Origin: an uncultured Alteromonadaceae bacterium | Lineage (GTDB): Bacteria > Pseudomonadota > Gammaproteobacteria > Enterobacterales > Alteromonadaceae | Length of the DNA stretch: 64,000 nt | Reading direction: 5' to 3' | NCBI GenBank assembly: GCA_913056495.1 | Contig: CAJXMO010000011.1 | Span: forward strand, 62,001 to 126,000 | Part shown: positions 9,208 through 18,009 of the stretch, in pieces | How the letters are laid out: every line of letters begins with the position of its first letter | Numbering within the stretch: position 1 is the first letter of the stretch | Program-made: the position numbers and the translations under genes | The notes under the pieces: model-generated | What the model was told of the DNA's origin: nothing | Databases searched by the model: none | What the model saw: the letters and a program-made list of their open reading frames with translations, nothing else

Positions 9208-10552
9208 GGTCTGACCCTGTTAGCGGCCAGTCCACCATGTCCGTTTCGTTTTCAATATAAGTTGTAGCTTGCCAGTGATTAATAAAAATAGAGTGCGGGT
9301 CATAAATCTCAGTTTGTTTAGCCAGATGAAAATGGCGGCCGCCTCTGGGATCTGCGCCCACACCCGCAATATACTGCCAGTTACCCCAGTTGCTCGCGAC
9401 TTCGTAATCAATCAGACAATGTTCAAACCAGGCTGCACCGTAACGCCAGTCTACTTCAAGTTCATTAACCAGACAGCTGGCTGCAATTTGCCTGCCCCGG
9501 TTAGACAAATAGCCTGTCGCTTTTAATGATTTCATGCAAGCATTTACAATTGGGTATCGGGTTGTGCCATATCGCCACTGGTTAAATCGGGCAGGGTAGA
9601 AGCTGGTTTTAGGAGATTTTTTACTGATCCCTGAAAAGGCGTAAAGTTTGCTCTGATATTTATGTGCATACCAATAAAAATATTCACGCCAGAGTAATTC
9701 AAAATAAATCCAGTAACTGGATTCGCTTTCACCGTTTACCGATTCAAATTGTTTTAATGCATAAAAAATTTGAACCGGCGACAGACAGCCGTGAGCAAGC
9801 CAGAATGAAAATTTTGTTGAGTTGTGCCAGCCACTGAGTTCATTACGAAGTGACTTATAGCTATGTGCTTTGTCATCTGAAAAATAATGTTTCAGATGAT
9901 TTTGTCCGGCTGCTTCTCCGCCTTGAATATTCAGTGGAACAAGCGCATTGCCGTCTATTTGGCTGATATCCAAACTGTCGTCGGCTACAACCTTGGCTTG
10001 CAACGGGCGGGGAAGTTGCTGTGGGGCCAGCAATTCGCTTCTAATAGTCAATTTTTCAAATTGTTTACGGGCTTTTGAAAAAGTGTCTGGCAATTTATGT
10101 AACGGAAAATTTAATTCGGATTCACTGAATAAACTGGCATTATCAAACTGGTAAAACGCTATTGATTTTGTGTTTTTAATCTGGCGTTTGCTCAGTGTTT
10201 GCTGAATCGTTTGCCATTGCTGCTGTTCATAAAACCCGGCATGCCTACTCGTTAACACAGTTTCTATATTGAATTGCTCTACCAACTTAGGAATGATTTG
10301 ATAAGCCGGGCTATTTATAATAATGAGTTTCTGGCCAAGCAGAGCGAGTGATTGACTCAGTTGTTTCAGACTGGCCAGAATAAACGCTTTTCGTTTTTCA
10401 CCCAAGGAAGCGGTTTGATAGCTGTTCGCAACTTCAGTGTTTGGATCTAAGCAGTACAGACACAAAAGCTCGCTTGCATGCCGGGCAGCCCAATCCAAGG
10501 CCAAATTGTCTGCCACGCGTAAGTCCTGATTTAACCAATATAGTGTTTTCAC
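9200..10552 (-). CDS. Cryptochrome DASH
   Basis: A 450-residue CRY-DASH protein, first gene of the light operon. The N-terminal antenna domain begins [15 protein letters not shown]. The FAD-binding domain carries the CRY-DASH hallmarks: [34 protein letters not shown], and [19 protein letters not shown] near residue 400. CRY-DASH proteins repair cyclobutane dimers mainly in single-stranded DNA and may sense blue light. It is divergent from the HD-domain gene across a 157-nt gap. A direct repeat in that gap (10615-10634) is a candidate control site. Confidence 0.92.
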   Translation of the reverse strand: MKTLYWLNQDLRVADNLALDWAARHASELLCLYCLDPNTEVANSYQTASLGEKRKAFILASLKQLSQSLALLGQKLIIINSPAYQIIPKLVEQFNIETVLTSRHAGFYEQQQWQTIQQTLSKRQIKNTKSIAFYQFDNASLFSESELNFPLHKLPDTFSKARKQFEKLTIRSELLAPQQLPRPLQAKVVADDSLDISQIDGNALVPLNIQGGEAAGQNHLKHYFSDDKAHSYKSLRNELSGWHNSTKFSFWLAHGCLSPVQIFYALKQFESVNGESESSYWIYFELLWREYFYWYAHKYQSKLYAFSGISKKSPKTSFYPARFNQWRYGTTRYPIVNACMKSLKATGYLSNRGRQIAASCLVNELEVDWRYGAAWFEHCLIDYEVASNWGNWQYIAGVGADPRGGRHFHLAKQTEIYDPHSIFINHWQATTYIENETDMVDWPLTGSDHD

Positions 10553-10614
10553 GTTTTAATCTCTGCATTCAGCTTATCTGCCCTGTGTTTCTGTGGTACT
10601 CAATAGCCAGATAA

Positions 10615-10634
10615 ATTGTCTATTGATTGTCTAT
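10615..10634. promoter_or_regulatory. Direct repeat upstream of the light operon, candidate operator
   Basis: ATTGTCTAT occurs at 10615-10623 and again at 10626-10634, an 11-bp period that places both on one face of the helix. It lies about 60 nt upstream of the CRY-DASH start, in the gap shared with the divergent HD-domain gene. I do not see the palindrome expected for LitR/CarH-type light repressors. Function is inference. Confidence 0.35.
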
Positions 10635-10709
10635 ACGGCTTAAGCCGATACACGGTTTAATTGAATTCATATATTGTTTGGTTAAATCACTTGTTACACT
10701 ATTGAGCAA

Positions 10710-11306
10710 ATGAAGTATGAATATGGAAACCGAATGCAAAATTTGATTGATTATTTTGTCGAACTCGACCATTTGAAACTGGTTGAGCGAAAAACCTACC
10801 TCAATGATGAAAGCCGCCATGAAAACTCAGCAGAGCACTCCTGGCATCTGGCGATGGCCTGTTGGAATCTGGCTGAATATTTTAAGTTAGAAGTGGATCA
10901 TGCCAGGTTGTTAAAACTGGCTTTGGTGCATGATTTGGGTGAAATTGATGCTGGTGATACCTTTTTATATTCAGAATCAAGAGATGACGCAGATAAAGCG
11001 GAGCGGGAAGGTGTTAGTCGATTAAATCAACATTCAGGTAATTATGTTACGGATTTAATTAACTTGTGGGACGAACAGGAATACGGAAATAGCGCAGAAG
11101 TGAAACTATTAAAAGCGGCAGATCGTTTATTGCCTTTTATGATGAATGTGCATACAAAAGGCCGAGCTTGGCGGGAGTTAGGCGTAAAAAAATCTCAGGT
11201 TCTGGGGCGGCATCAGTTTATTGAGCAAACGTTTCCCGAGATTTTCTATTGGATAGAAGCCCAGGTTAATATCGCGGTCAAGCAAGGCTGGTTACTGGAT
11301 AGTTAG
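10710..11306 (+). CDS. HD-domain phosphohydrolase (YfbR-like nucleotidase)
   Basis: A 198-residue soluble protein with a metal-binding HD domain: an ENSAEHSWHLA segment carries the first His residues, and VHDLGEIDAGD carries the central His-Asp pair and a following Asp. The pattern and size match the HD hydrolases related to the 5'-deoxynucleotidase YfbR, which dephosphorylate nucleoside monophosphates. The exact substrate cannot be told. The start at 10710 is the longest; an ATG at 10734 (MQNLIDYFV) has GGAA at a better distance and may be the true start. Divergent from the photolyase operon, convergent with grxB. Confidence 0.8.
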   Translation: MKYEYGNRMQNLIDYFVELDHLKLVERKTYLNDESRHENSAEHSWHLAMACWNLAEYFKLEVDHARLLKLALVHDLGEIDAGDTFLYSESRDDADKAEREGVSRLNQHSGNYVTDLINLWDEQEYGNSAEVKLLKAADRLLPFMMNVHTKGRAWRELGVKKSQVLGRHQFIEQTFPEIFYWIEAQVNIAVKQGWLLDS

Positions 11307-11313
11307 GGCTTTA

Positions 11314-11348
11314 ATTTAAGTCCCGAATACAGAATTCGAGACTTAAAT
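11314..11348. terminator. Hairpin between convergent HD-domain and grxB genes
   Basis: ATTTAAGTC (11314-11322) pairs with GACTTAAAT (11340-11348), and CGAAT with ATTCG inside, leaving one mismatch and a 5-nt loop. It overlaps the grxB stop codon and probably ends both transcripts. No clear T-run is present on the plus side. Confidence 0.5.
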
Positions 11349-11993
11349 CTGCTGCTCGAAATACAGATTGATGTCGCACAGGGTCGCAACCTGACGAATA
11401 TATTCGTCCACTTTATATGGCAGGGTTAAGCCTTTGATAACGGTCAGGTTTCGTAAAAACGGAAACAGGTTAATATCGTCGTAGCTGATTTGATTATTTC
11501 GCTCTGATGGCAAACGGATAAAGTCGAGTTTTTGTAAAACCGCATGCATTTTTTCAATCATCAGATTGGTTTGATCATAAGCCTGTTCAAAACTCATATC
11601 GATAAGTCTGGATTTATTTTGTTCAAACCAGTTTTTTGCCTGCTCAGACTGAAATTCTGGTAATTCGATTTTTAACCATCTTGGATAAAGCAGCACATTA
11701 TACGTCATGCTGGCTTGACTAAGCCAGTAATTGATCTTATTGGCTTGGGTAGATTGGCTGATAACGGGTTTATTATCAAAGTTATCTAAATATTCAACAA
11801 TATCAAGACTTTCAGCCATATAGCTGCCATCTGGTTTTTGTAGAATCGGCACCATGTTAGCACCAACTTTGTCAATGCGTGCCTGAACATCGTGATTTTG
11901 TATATACTCAATGTCAACAGCTAAGTTTTTTAATCCGATTGGCATTTTAGCTTTAACGCAAAATGGGCAATGATCAAAAACAAATAATTTCAT
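11343..11993 (-). CDS. grxB: Glutaredoxin 2
   Basis: A 216-residue cytoplasmic glutathione-dependent oxidoreductase, almost the length of E. coli Grx2 (215). The N-terminal thioredoxin-like domain starts MKLFVFDHCPFCVKAKM with the redox pair CPFC at residues 9-12, followed by GANMVPILQKPDGSYMAES, which holds the cis-Pro and glutathione-binding residues. The C-terminal helical domain (about 85-216) resembles glutathione S-transferases, as in Grx2. It reduces protein disulfides with glutathione. It is a single gene in an intergenic setting, convergent with the HD-domain gene. Confidence 0.9.
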   Translation of the reverse strand: MKLFVFDHCPFCVKAKMPIGLKNLAVDIEYIQNHDVQARIDKVGANMVPILQKPDGSYMAESLDIVEYLDNFDNKPVISQSTQANKINYWLSQASMTYNVLLYPRWLKIELPEFQSEQAKNWFEQNKSRLIDMSFEQAYDQTNLMIEKMHAVLQKLDFIRLPSERNNQISYDDINLFPFLRNLTVIKGLTLPYKVDEYIRQVATLCDINLYFEQQI

Positions 11994-12214
11994 GCTTGTT
12001 CCTTTTGAGTTGATTTATGGTCATCATATCAGCCTTGCGTTTTTATTTCTAATTTCCTTTTATATCCATAGCTTAAGTAAAATTTATTGGGGTTACATCT
12101 TTATGAAAATGTTTAAAATATTTTGCAATAATGATTGGCTTAATCTCGTTAAATCAGTAATCTTTATTAAATCAGTCAAATAGAAGCATTTACTAAAATT
12201 AACAGGGGCGATCT

Positions 12215-14473
12215 GTGATCAGGCGTTTTGAATCTGTACAAAAACGAGCAAATAGTTTGTTTGTTTTTATTGCTATTATCGGGGCCGCGCTGGCTGGTTT
12301 TATTTATACCAATGCAACCCATATACAGGATGATTCGAGAACACTGGTCGAAGTTCAATTACCTGCCCTGGATGATTTGCAGGTGATAGATTCTGAATTA
12401 ACTGAATTGGAACGTATTCTCTATGAATATTATGCGACGCAGAACCGTCGCTTGTATAACGAAGACTATACACAGACATTATCTCGGCTTGAATCAGCAA
12501 TATATCAATTTAAACCGGCGACACCGGATAAGCAGTTATTGCTCGTACTTGAACTTAATTTAGCCGATATAGTGGCGATGTCTAAATCGTTGGATGTGAA
12601 TTTAAACGGCCCGACAAACTGGGATTTAGCACGCGAACAAATGGCAGAAATTAGTACTAAACGCAGAAATATTTTGCCTGTATTAAATCAGGCCAAAACT
12701 CTGATTAATGAGTATGTTGAACAAGGCTATCTGGAAGCCAATACTAATTTGGATATCGCTATCTATGTTGTTGCAGCCTATAGTTTATTTATTACCTTGC
12801 TGATATTTGCATTTGCCCGTTACGTTCGAAAATATATTATGTTGGGTTTTATGAATGAGCGCCTGGCTTTATTTGCAAAGCGTAATCCCAATCCTATTAT
12901 CAGTATTGATTATGACCTGACGATTTCGTATCAGAACCCAGCAACAGATATTTTATTGACTGAACTTAAGCTCAGCTCTGCACTTGAACTCTTGTCTGGT
13001 TCACTGAGCCGACAACTTAAAAGCGCAAGGGAAAATACAGCTAATCACCCCTATCAGAGCAAGGTAAAAGGCCGAACTTTTAGCTATTTAATAAACTGGC
13101 TGGATGATATTCAAGCTTTTGATATTCATTTGACAGAAGTGACAGCTGAGAAAGAAGCGCAGCTCCAGCTAGAATATATTGCATATCACCATGATATCAG
13201 TGAATTATATAATGGGGTTAAATTTCAGGCAGATTTATCAGAACTGACGTCAAGGCAAAAACATTTTTGGTTGATGCTCATTGAGTTACCCGATTATGGT
13301 GATGTGATGGCCGATTATGGATTAACCGGTGCATCTGATATGGTTTTCCATGTCGCAAGAGAACTTAAAAGTGTATTTGAATTAAGTAAACAAACCCTGT
13401 CGTTAAACTCAAATATCTATCATGTGGCAGATGCCAGCTTTGCGATTATTTTTAATACGGCCCATCATCAGAACAATTTGTTAGATAAGGTTTCATATGA
13501 GTTAAGCCAGCATTTTAAACAAGCGATCAAAACAGCGAATGGTAAGCAGCTTATACCGTTAAAAATCGGCATTACTGAATATCCGAATGTTGCAAAAAAT
13601 GAATCTGAGTTGATGCTGCAGGCCAAAATTGCATTAGACAACGCAACAGAGCAAGCAAGGCCTATTCGATATTATTCAACTGAACTGGGTGATAAACACG
13701 CGCGTTTGGTGCAACTGAATAACCAGTTAAAAACAGCAATTGAAAAAAATCAGTTAGCGCTTTATTACCAACCTCAGTTTTCGCTTACTCAAGATCAGTT
13801 TAACGGGGCTGAAGCCCTTATCCGATGGAAAACAGAAACGGGTTTTATTTCACCGGCTGAGTTTATTCCGATTGCTGAAAACAGCGGTATGATTCTGGAG
13901 CTGGGGCACTGGATTATCAAAACCGCATTTACTCAGGTCGCGATATGGCAGGATTCAATGGAACCTGGCAGTCGAATTGCGGTTAATATTTCACCCCGTC
14001 AGTTTATACAACCCGGTTTTGTTAATGAAATTCGGGCCATGCTTGAGCAAACCGGTGCGAGGGCACATCGAATTGAGCTGGAGATCACTGAAGGGACTAT
14101 TATGGAAAATGAAACCTATGGTGTGGATGTGTTAAATCAGTTGAAAGCGCTTGGCCTGGCGATTGCGATTGATGATTTTGGTACCGGCTATTCTTCGTTA
14201 TCTTATTTGAGACATTTTCCGGTAGATAAATTAAAAATTGATCAGTCATTTATCAAAAGTCTTGAACGTAATAAAGCCGATCAAGCGATTGTATTGACCT
14301 TGTGTCAGCTCGGGAAAAACGTGAATCTGAAAGTGATTGCTGAGGGGGTAGAATCACGAGAACAGTTGGCGTTACTGAGAGGTTTTGATTGTGACGAGAT
14401 TCAGGGCTATTTTTATAGTAAGCCTTTAACGGTAGAAGAATTTGAGTACTTTATTGCACAATCATATGTTTGA
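12215..14473 (+). CDS. Membrane EAL-domain c-di-GMP phosphodiesterase with degenerate GGDEF
   Basis: A 752-residue inner-membrane protein. A membrane helix at about 13-32 and another at about 188-207 bracket a periplasmic sensor region. Then follow a PAS-like segment (about 215-310), a GGDEF-like domain (about 325-485) and an EAL domain (about 500-745). The GGDEF signature is replaced by ADASF, so cyclase activity is not expected. The EAL domain keeps the catalytic set: EALIRW, a block with NISPRQF, ELEITEGTIME, IDDFGTGYSSLSYL, KIDQSFI and VIAEGVE. It should hydrolyse cyclic di-GMP. GTG start with AGGGG upstream. The CBS gene follows after 9 nt. Confidence 0.88.
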   Translation: MIRRFESVQKRANSLFVFIAIIGAALAGFIYTNATHIQDDSRTLVEVQLPALDDLQVIDSELTELERILYEYYATQNRRLYNEDYTQTLSRLESAIYQFKPATPDKQLLLVLELNLADIVAMSKSLDVNLNGPTNWDLAREQMAEISTKRRNILPVLNQAKTLINEYVEQGYLEANTNLDIAIYVVAAYSLFITLLIFAFARYVRKYIMLGFMNERLALFAKRNPNPIISIDYDLTISYQNPATDILLTELKLSSALELLSGSLSRQLKSARENTANHPYQSKVKGRTFSYLINWLDDIQAFDIHLTEVTAEKEAQLQLEYIAYHHDISELYNGVKFQADLSELTSRQKHFWLMLIELPDYGDVMADYGLTGASDMVFHVARELKSVFELSKQTLSLNSNIYHVADASFAIIFNTAHHQNNLLDKVSYELSQHFKQAIKTANGKQLIPLKIGITEYPNVAKNESELMLQAKIALDNATEQARPIRYYSTELGDKHARLVQLNNQLKTAIEKNQLALYYQPQFSLTQDQFNGAEALIRWKTETGFISPAEFIPIAENSGMILELGHWIIKTAFTQVAIWQDSMEPGSRIAVNISPRQFIQPGFVNEIRAMLEQTGARAHRIELEITEGTIMENETYGVDVLNQLKALGLAIAIDDFGTGYSSLSYLRHFPVDKLKIDQSFIKSLERNKADQAIVLTLCQLGKNVNLKVIAEGVESREQLALLRGFDCDEIQGYFYSKPLTVEEFEYFIAQSYV

Positions 14474-14482
14474 GGAGGGGTC

Positions 14483-14896
14483 ATGAAGTTAAGTCGTATC
14501 ATGAGCACGCCGGTCGTGACTGTTGAACCTGATGATTCCTTGCATATTGTTGGTAATATATTTGAGCATACGCATTTTCACCACTTGTTAGTAATTGAAA
14601 AACGTGTTTTGGTGGGGGTCTTATCTGACAGAGACTGGCTAAAAGCGATTAGCCCTCATCTGGGTACGGCATCAGAGCAACAAAGAGATCTGGCCACTTT
14701 AAACAAGCGGGTTCATCAAATAATGACTCGAAATCCAATCACTTTAACGCCGGATGATAGCGTGAAAGAGGTGATAGAGATATTTGATGAACATGCAATC
14801 TCCTGTATTCCAGTCGTCAACTCAGATAATCATCCCGTAGGCATTATCAGTTGGCGAGACATTATTCATGTTATTCGTGAACATAATCAACATTAG
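14483..14896 (+). CDS. CBS-domain protein
   Basis: A 137-residue soluble protein made of two CBS motifs. The first begins near MSTPVVTVEPDDSLHIV and ends with VGVLSDRDWLKAI. The second has MTRNPITLTPDDSVKEV and ends VGIISWRDIIHVI. Tandem CBS motifs bind adenine nucleotides and regulate partner proteins. It starts 9 nt after the EAL gene with a GAGGAGGGG ribosome binding site, so both are one operon; it may tune that phosphodiesterase or another partner, which is inference. It ends in TAG. The following gap (14897-15099) leads into the sucrose locus. Confidence 0.85.
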   Translation: MKLSRIMSTPVVTVEPDDSLHIVGNIFEHTHFHHLLVIEKRVLVGVLSDRDWLKAISPHLGTASEQQRDLATLNKRVHQIMTRNPITLTPDDSVKEVIEIFDEHAISCIPVVNSDNHPVGIISWRDIIHVIREHNQH

Positions 14897-15056
14897 TCTA
14901 TCGTTAGGTGTTTTCAATTAATGCCTTGTCTCAATGCTTTTTATCTCTTGCTGAAATCTCGCATAGGCAAGTAACTTGGGTATATATCGGACAGAATTTA
15001 AGTTTTTGTCAAAAAGTTAAATAAATGTTCTTGTATTTTTCTAAAAATAAGTCTAA

Positions 15057-15080
15057 ATTAACTTAATCGTTTAAGTTAAT
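15057..15080. promoter_or_regulatory. LacI-type operator, copy 1 (before sucrose permease)
   Basis: Perfect palindrome: ATTAACTTAA (15057-15066), centre TCGT, TTAAGTTAAT (15071-15080). Read on the minus strand its core is AACTTAAACGATTAAGTT, which recurs at 19504 and 25407. It ends 19 nt before the permease ATG, as expected for a repressor site. Confidence 0.8.
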
Positions 15081-15099
15081 TTAACTATAGGTAGTGGTT

Positions 15100-16326
15100 A
15101 TGCAACCAAATAATATTAAAACCATCAAGTGGCTAACATATTTAATGTTTATGATGTTTGCTATGACAACCGATGCGGTTGGGGTGATTATTCCTGAGAT
15201 TATTCAGGAGTTTAATTTGAGTTTAACTGCTGCCGGTGCATTCCATTATGGACCTATGGCTGCCATTGCACTGGGCGGTATCGGACTTGGATTTTTAGCT
15301 GATAAAATTGGCCGTAAAAAAACCATTATAATCGGATTGGCTTTATTCTCGCTGGCCTGTGGTTTGTTCGCAGTTGGTAACAGCTTTAGTTTCTTCTTAT
15401 TTTTATTAATATTGTCGGGTTTGGCTATTGGTATTTTTAAAACCGGTGCTTTAGCTTTAATTGGTGATATTTCAAAGTCCTCTCAGGAGCATACAATTAC
15501 AATGAACCTGGCTGAAGGCTTTTTTGGTATAGGGGCTATCATAGGCCCATTTATCGTAACTTCTCTCTTATTATCCGGTATTAACTGGAAATTTTTATAC
15601 ATAATCGCAGGTGGTGTTTGCATTGTATTATGCATTATTGCAGCCCTTGTGGCGTATCCGGTGCGTAAGCAAGAATCCACTGAAAAAGTGAATTTAGGTC
15701 GTACATTTGCGATGTTAAAAAGCCCATATGCAATCGGTTTTTCAGTGTTAATTGCGTTATATGTAGCGGCAGAAGCGGCCATTTATGTATGGATGCCGAC
15801 TTTATTAAAAGATTACACGGGTTCTTACGCCTGGGCGGCAACCTGGTCACTATCAATTTTCTTTACTTTACGGGCAAGCGGTCGCTTCCTGGCTGTTTGG
15901 TTTTTACGTCTGGTTTGCTGGAAAGTCGCCATGGTGGTGTTTTCAGCGGCCATTGCAATTTGTTATTTGGCGAGTATTTGGTTCGGTTTAGGTGTGGCTG
16001 TATTTTTGCTGCCATTATCTGGTTTATTTATGGCCATGATTTACCCAACTTTAAACTCAAAAGGTATCAGTTGTTTCCCTAAACATGAGCACGGTGCTAT
16101 TGCCGGTGTGCTTTTGTTTTCTACCGCAGCAGCGGCTTCGTTTGGGCCCCTTGTCATGGGTTTGTACAGTGACTGGATGGGGGGGGAAGCGAAACATGGT
16201 TTTGTGTTAGCAGCAGGCTTTGCATTCTTATTGTGTGTAGGCTGTATTTATAACTGGATATTTGATCCAACTGACAAACATATTAAAGAAGTTGAACAAG
16301 CCGAATCGTCGCTGGACGCTGCATAA
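15100..16326 (+). CDS. MFS transporter, probable sucrose permease
   Basis: About 408 residues with 12 predicted membrane helices. Major facilitator motifs are clear: GFLADKIGRKKTII between helices 2 and 3 (motif A), then LALIGDISKSSQEH. It would import a sugar with protons across the inner membrane. Sucrose is inferred from the GH32 gene 19 nt downstream, the LacI operator before it and amylosucrase in the same regulon. I chose the ATG at 15100, with AGGT 7 nt before it; a GTG at 15094 adds two residues. It forms an operon with the GH32 gene. The arrangement resembles the Xanthomonas sux locus (suxC), but orthology is not shown. Confidence 0.8.
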   Translation: MQPNNIKTIKWLTYLMFMMFAMTTDAVGVIIPEIIQEFNLSLTAAGAFHYGPMAAIALGGIGLGFLADKIGRKKTIIIGLALFSLACGLFAVGNSFSFFLFLLILSGLAIGIFKTGALALIGDISKSSQEHTITMNLAEGFFGIGAIIGPFIVTSLLLSGINWKFLYIIAGGVCIVLCIIAALVAYPVRKQESTEKVNLGRTFAMLKSPYAIGFSVLIALYVAAEAAIYVWMPTLLKDYTGSYAWAATWSLSIFFTLRASGRFLAVWFLRLVCWKVAMVVFSAAIAICYLASIWFGLGVAVFLLPLSGLFMAMIYPTLNSKGISCFPKHEHGAIAGVLLFSTAAAASFGPLVMGLYSDWMGGEAKHGFVLAAGFAFLLCVGCIYNWIFDPTDKHIKEVEQAESSLDAA

Positions 16327-16345
16327 TTTTCAGAGGTTTTAGGTT

Positions 16346-17776
16346 ATGCCAAACAATATATTTACGCCGCAATGGCGACCCAAGGTTCACTTTACGCCAG
16401 AGCAGAACTGGATGAATGATCCTAACGGTTTAGTGTATTACAACGGAAAGTATCACTTATTTTATCAATACAATCCGCATGGCAACGACTGGGGTAATAT
16501 GAACTGGGGGCATGCGACCTCACGCGATTTAGTGAACTGGCAACACCAACCCGTTGCTATTGAGATGTCTCCTAAAGGCTTAGGTTATATTTATTCGGGC
16601 AGCGCTGTTGTGGATTATGATAATACGTCTGGTCTGCAAACCGGCGAACATCCGCCATTGGTGGCTTTATTTACCCATACAGAAGCTGAAACTGAAATAC
16701 AAAGACAGAGTCTGGCCTATAGTCTGGACGGTGGTGATTGCTGGCAGGAATATCAAAATAATCCGGTCATTGAAAACCCAGGTATAGTTGATTTCAGAGA
16801 TCCGAAAGTTTTCTGGCATCAATCCACTTCAAACTGGATTATGGTGTTAACTGCGGGTCATAGCATTGAGTTTTATGCCTCACCCAATTTGTTTGACTGG
16901 ACACATATTTCCGGGTTCGGTGAAGATGAAGGGTCTCATCAGGGTGAATGGGAATGTCCTGATTTATTTGAATTAAAAACGGATTCCGGTGTGAGTAAAT
17001 GGGTGTTACTGGTTAGTTTGGTCCCAGGCGGACCTAATGGTGGCAGCGGTACTCAGTATTTTATTGGCGATTTTGATGGGATCCGGTTTACCGCCGAGCA
17101 TCAGGATGTTCGCTGGCTGGATTATGGTCCGGATAATTATGCCGGCGTAACCTGGGATGGCAGGCAAAATATTGATAACAGACGTACCTTGATAGCCTGG
17201 ATGTCTAACTGGACTTATGCGGCCGATATGCCGACTTTTCCGTGGCGAGGGGCAATGTGTTTGCCAAGAGATTTGTCGCTTAGACAAATTGACGGCGATT
17301 TTTATGTCACTAATCTACCAGCAAAAGAAGTATCCGATCGCACTCAATTGCTCAACGAAATTTCGGGTAACGACACAGTATTAACCAGGTCATTACCACA
17401 AGATAGCGCGTTAGATATTCACTTGAGTTGTGAAATTGCACATTCAGACAAGCTTTACATACGTATGTACAATGACGCGGGTGAGTCTGTTGAATTAAAA
17501 TACTTACCTCAAAAACAAAAGTTGATTGTTGATCGCAGTAAAGCCGGCTGGTCATACAAATTATGGCGAACACCCAGGCTTGAAGCAAAAACCTTAATAA
17601 ACACGCATAAACTAGATGCCAGACTGGTTTTGGACACCAGTTCGCTTGAGGTGTTTTGGCAACAAGGTTCAACGACAATGACAATTTGTTTACTACCGAC
17701 TCAGGCATTTAACCGGATTGAACTCATTACAACTCAAGCGGGCAACAAAGCTTTGACGCTGGCTGCAATTGGTTAA
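16346..17776 (+). CDS. GH32 beta-fructosidase (intracellular sucrose/fructan hydrolase)
   Basis: A 476-residue glycoside hydrolase of family 32, which releases fructose from sucrose or fructo-oligosaccharides. All three catalytic motifs are seen: nucleophile Asp25 in WMNDPNG, transition-state stabiliser Asp152 in FRDPK, and acid/base Glu203 in EWECPD. A five-blade propeller domain is followed by a C-terminal beta-sandwich from about residue 340. There is no signal peptide, so it should act in the cytoplasm on imported sugar. It is co-transcribed with the permease (19-nt gap) under the LacI operator at 15057. No PTS gene is nearby, so unphosphorylated sucrose is the likely substrate. Confidence 0.9.
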   Translation: MPNNIFTPQWRPKVHFTPEQNWMNDPNGLVYYNGKYHLFYQYNPHGNDWGNMNWGHATSRDLVNWQHQPVAIEMSPKGLGYIYSGSAVVDYDNTSGLQTGEHPPLVALFTHTEAETEIQRQSLAYSLDGGDCWQEYQNNPVIENPGIVDFRDPKVFWHQSTSNWIMVLTAGHSIEFYASPNLFDWTHISGFGEDEGSHQGEWECPDLFELKTDSGVSKWVLLVSLVPGGPNGGSGTQYFIGDFDGIRFTAEHQDVRWLDYGPDNYAGVTWDGRQNIDNRRTLIAWMSNWTYAADMPTFPWRGAMCLPRDLSLRQIDGDFYVTNLPAKEVSDRTQLLNEISGNDTVLTRSLPQDSALDIHLSCEIAHSDKLYIRMYNDAGESVELKYLPQKQKLIVDRSKAGWSYKLWRTPRLEAKTLINTHKLDARLVLDTSSLEVFWQQGSTTMTICLLPTQAFNRIELITTQAGNKALTLAAIG

Positions 17777-17798
17777 TTGAACACAGGTAAGCAGGCTT

Positions 17799-17862
17799 TT
17801 GCTGGATTGGGAATAAAGTTAACACTATAGACGCGCAAGTTAGCTTTATTTCCAATCAGCAA
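17799..17862. terminator. Long hairpin after the GH32 gene
   Basis: A left arm at 17799-17818 (TTGCTGGATTGGGAATAAAG) pairs with 17844-17862 (CTTTATTTCCAATCAGCAA), with one bulge and one mismatch; the loop sides also pair partly (GTTAAC with GTTAG). It begins 22 nt after the GH32 stop. There is no T-run after it, so it may be a terminator, an mRNA-stabilising hairpin or a remnant repeat. Confidence 0.45.
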
Positions 17863-18009
17863 CTTAAACTGTAAATTGGGCTGAATCAATAAGTTAGCTA
17901 AATAGTTTGATTTATTGGCTTAACCCTTTTAGATTAGGGCATGTTATTTCTGCTAACTAATATTTCTGTTAGTCAAACCATAACCTAAAAACAATACTTG
18001 GTAGTAAAA

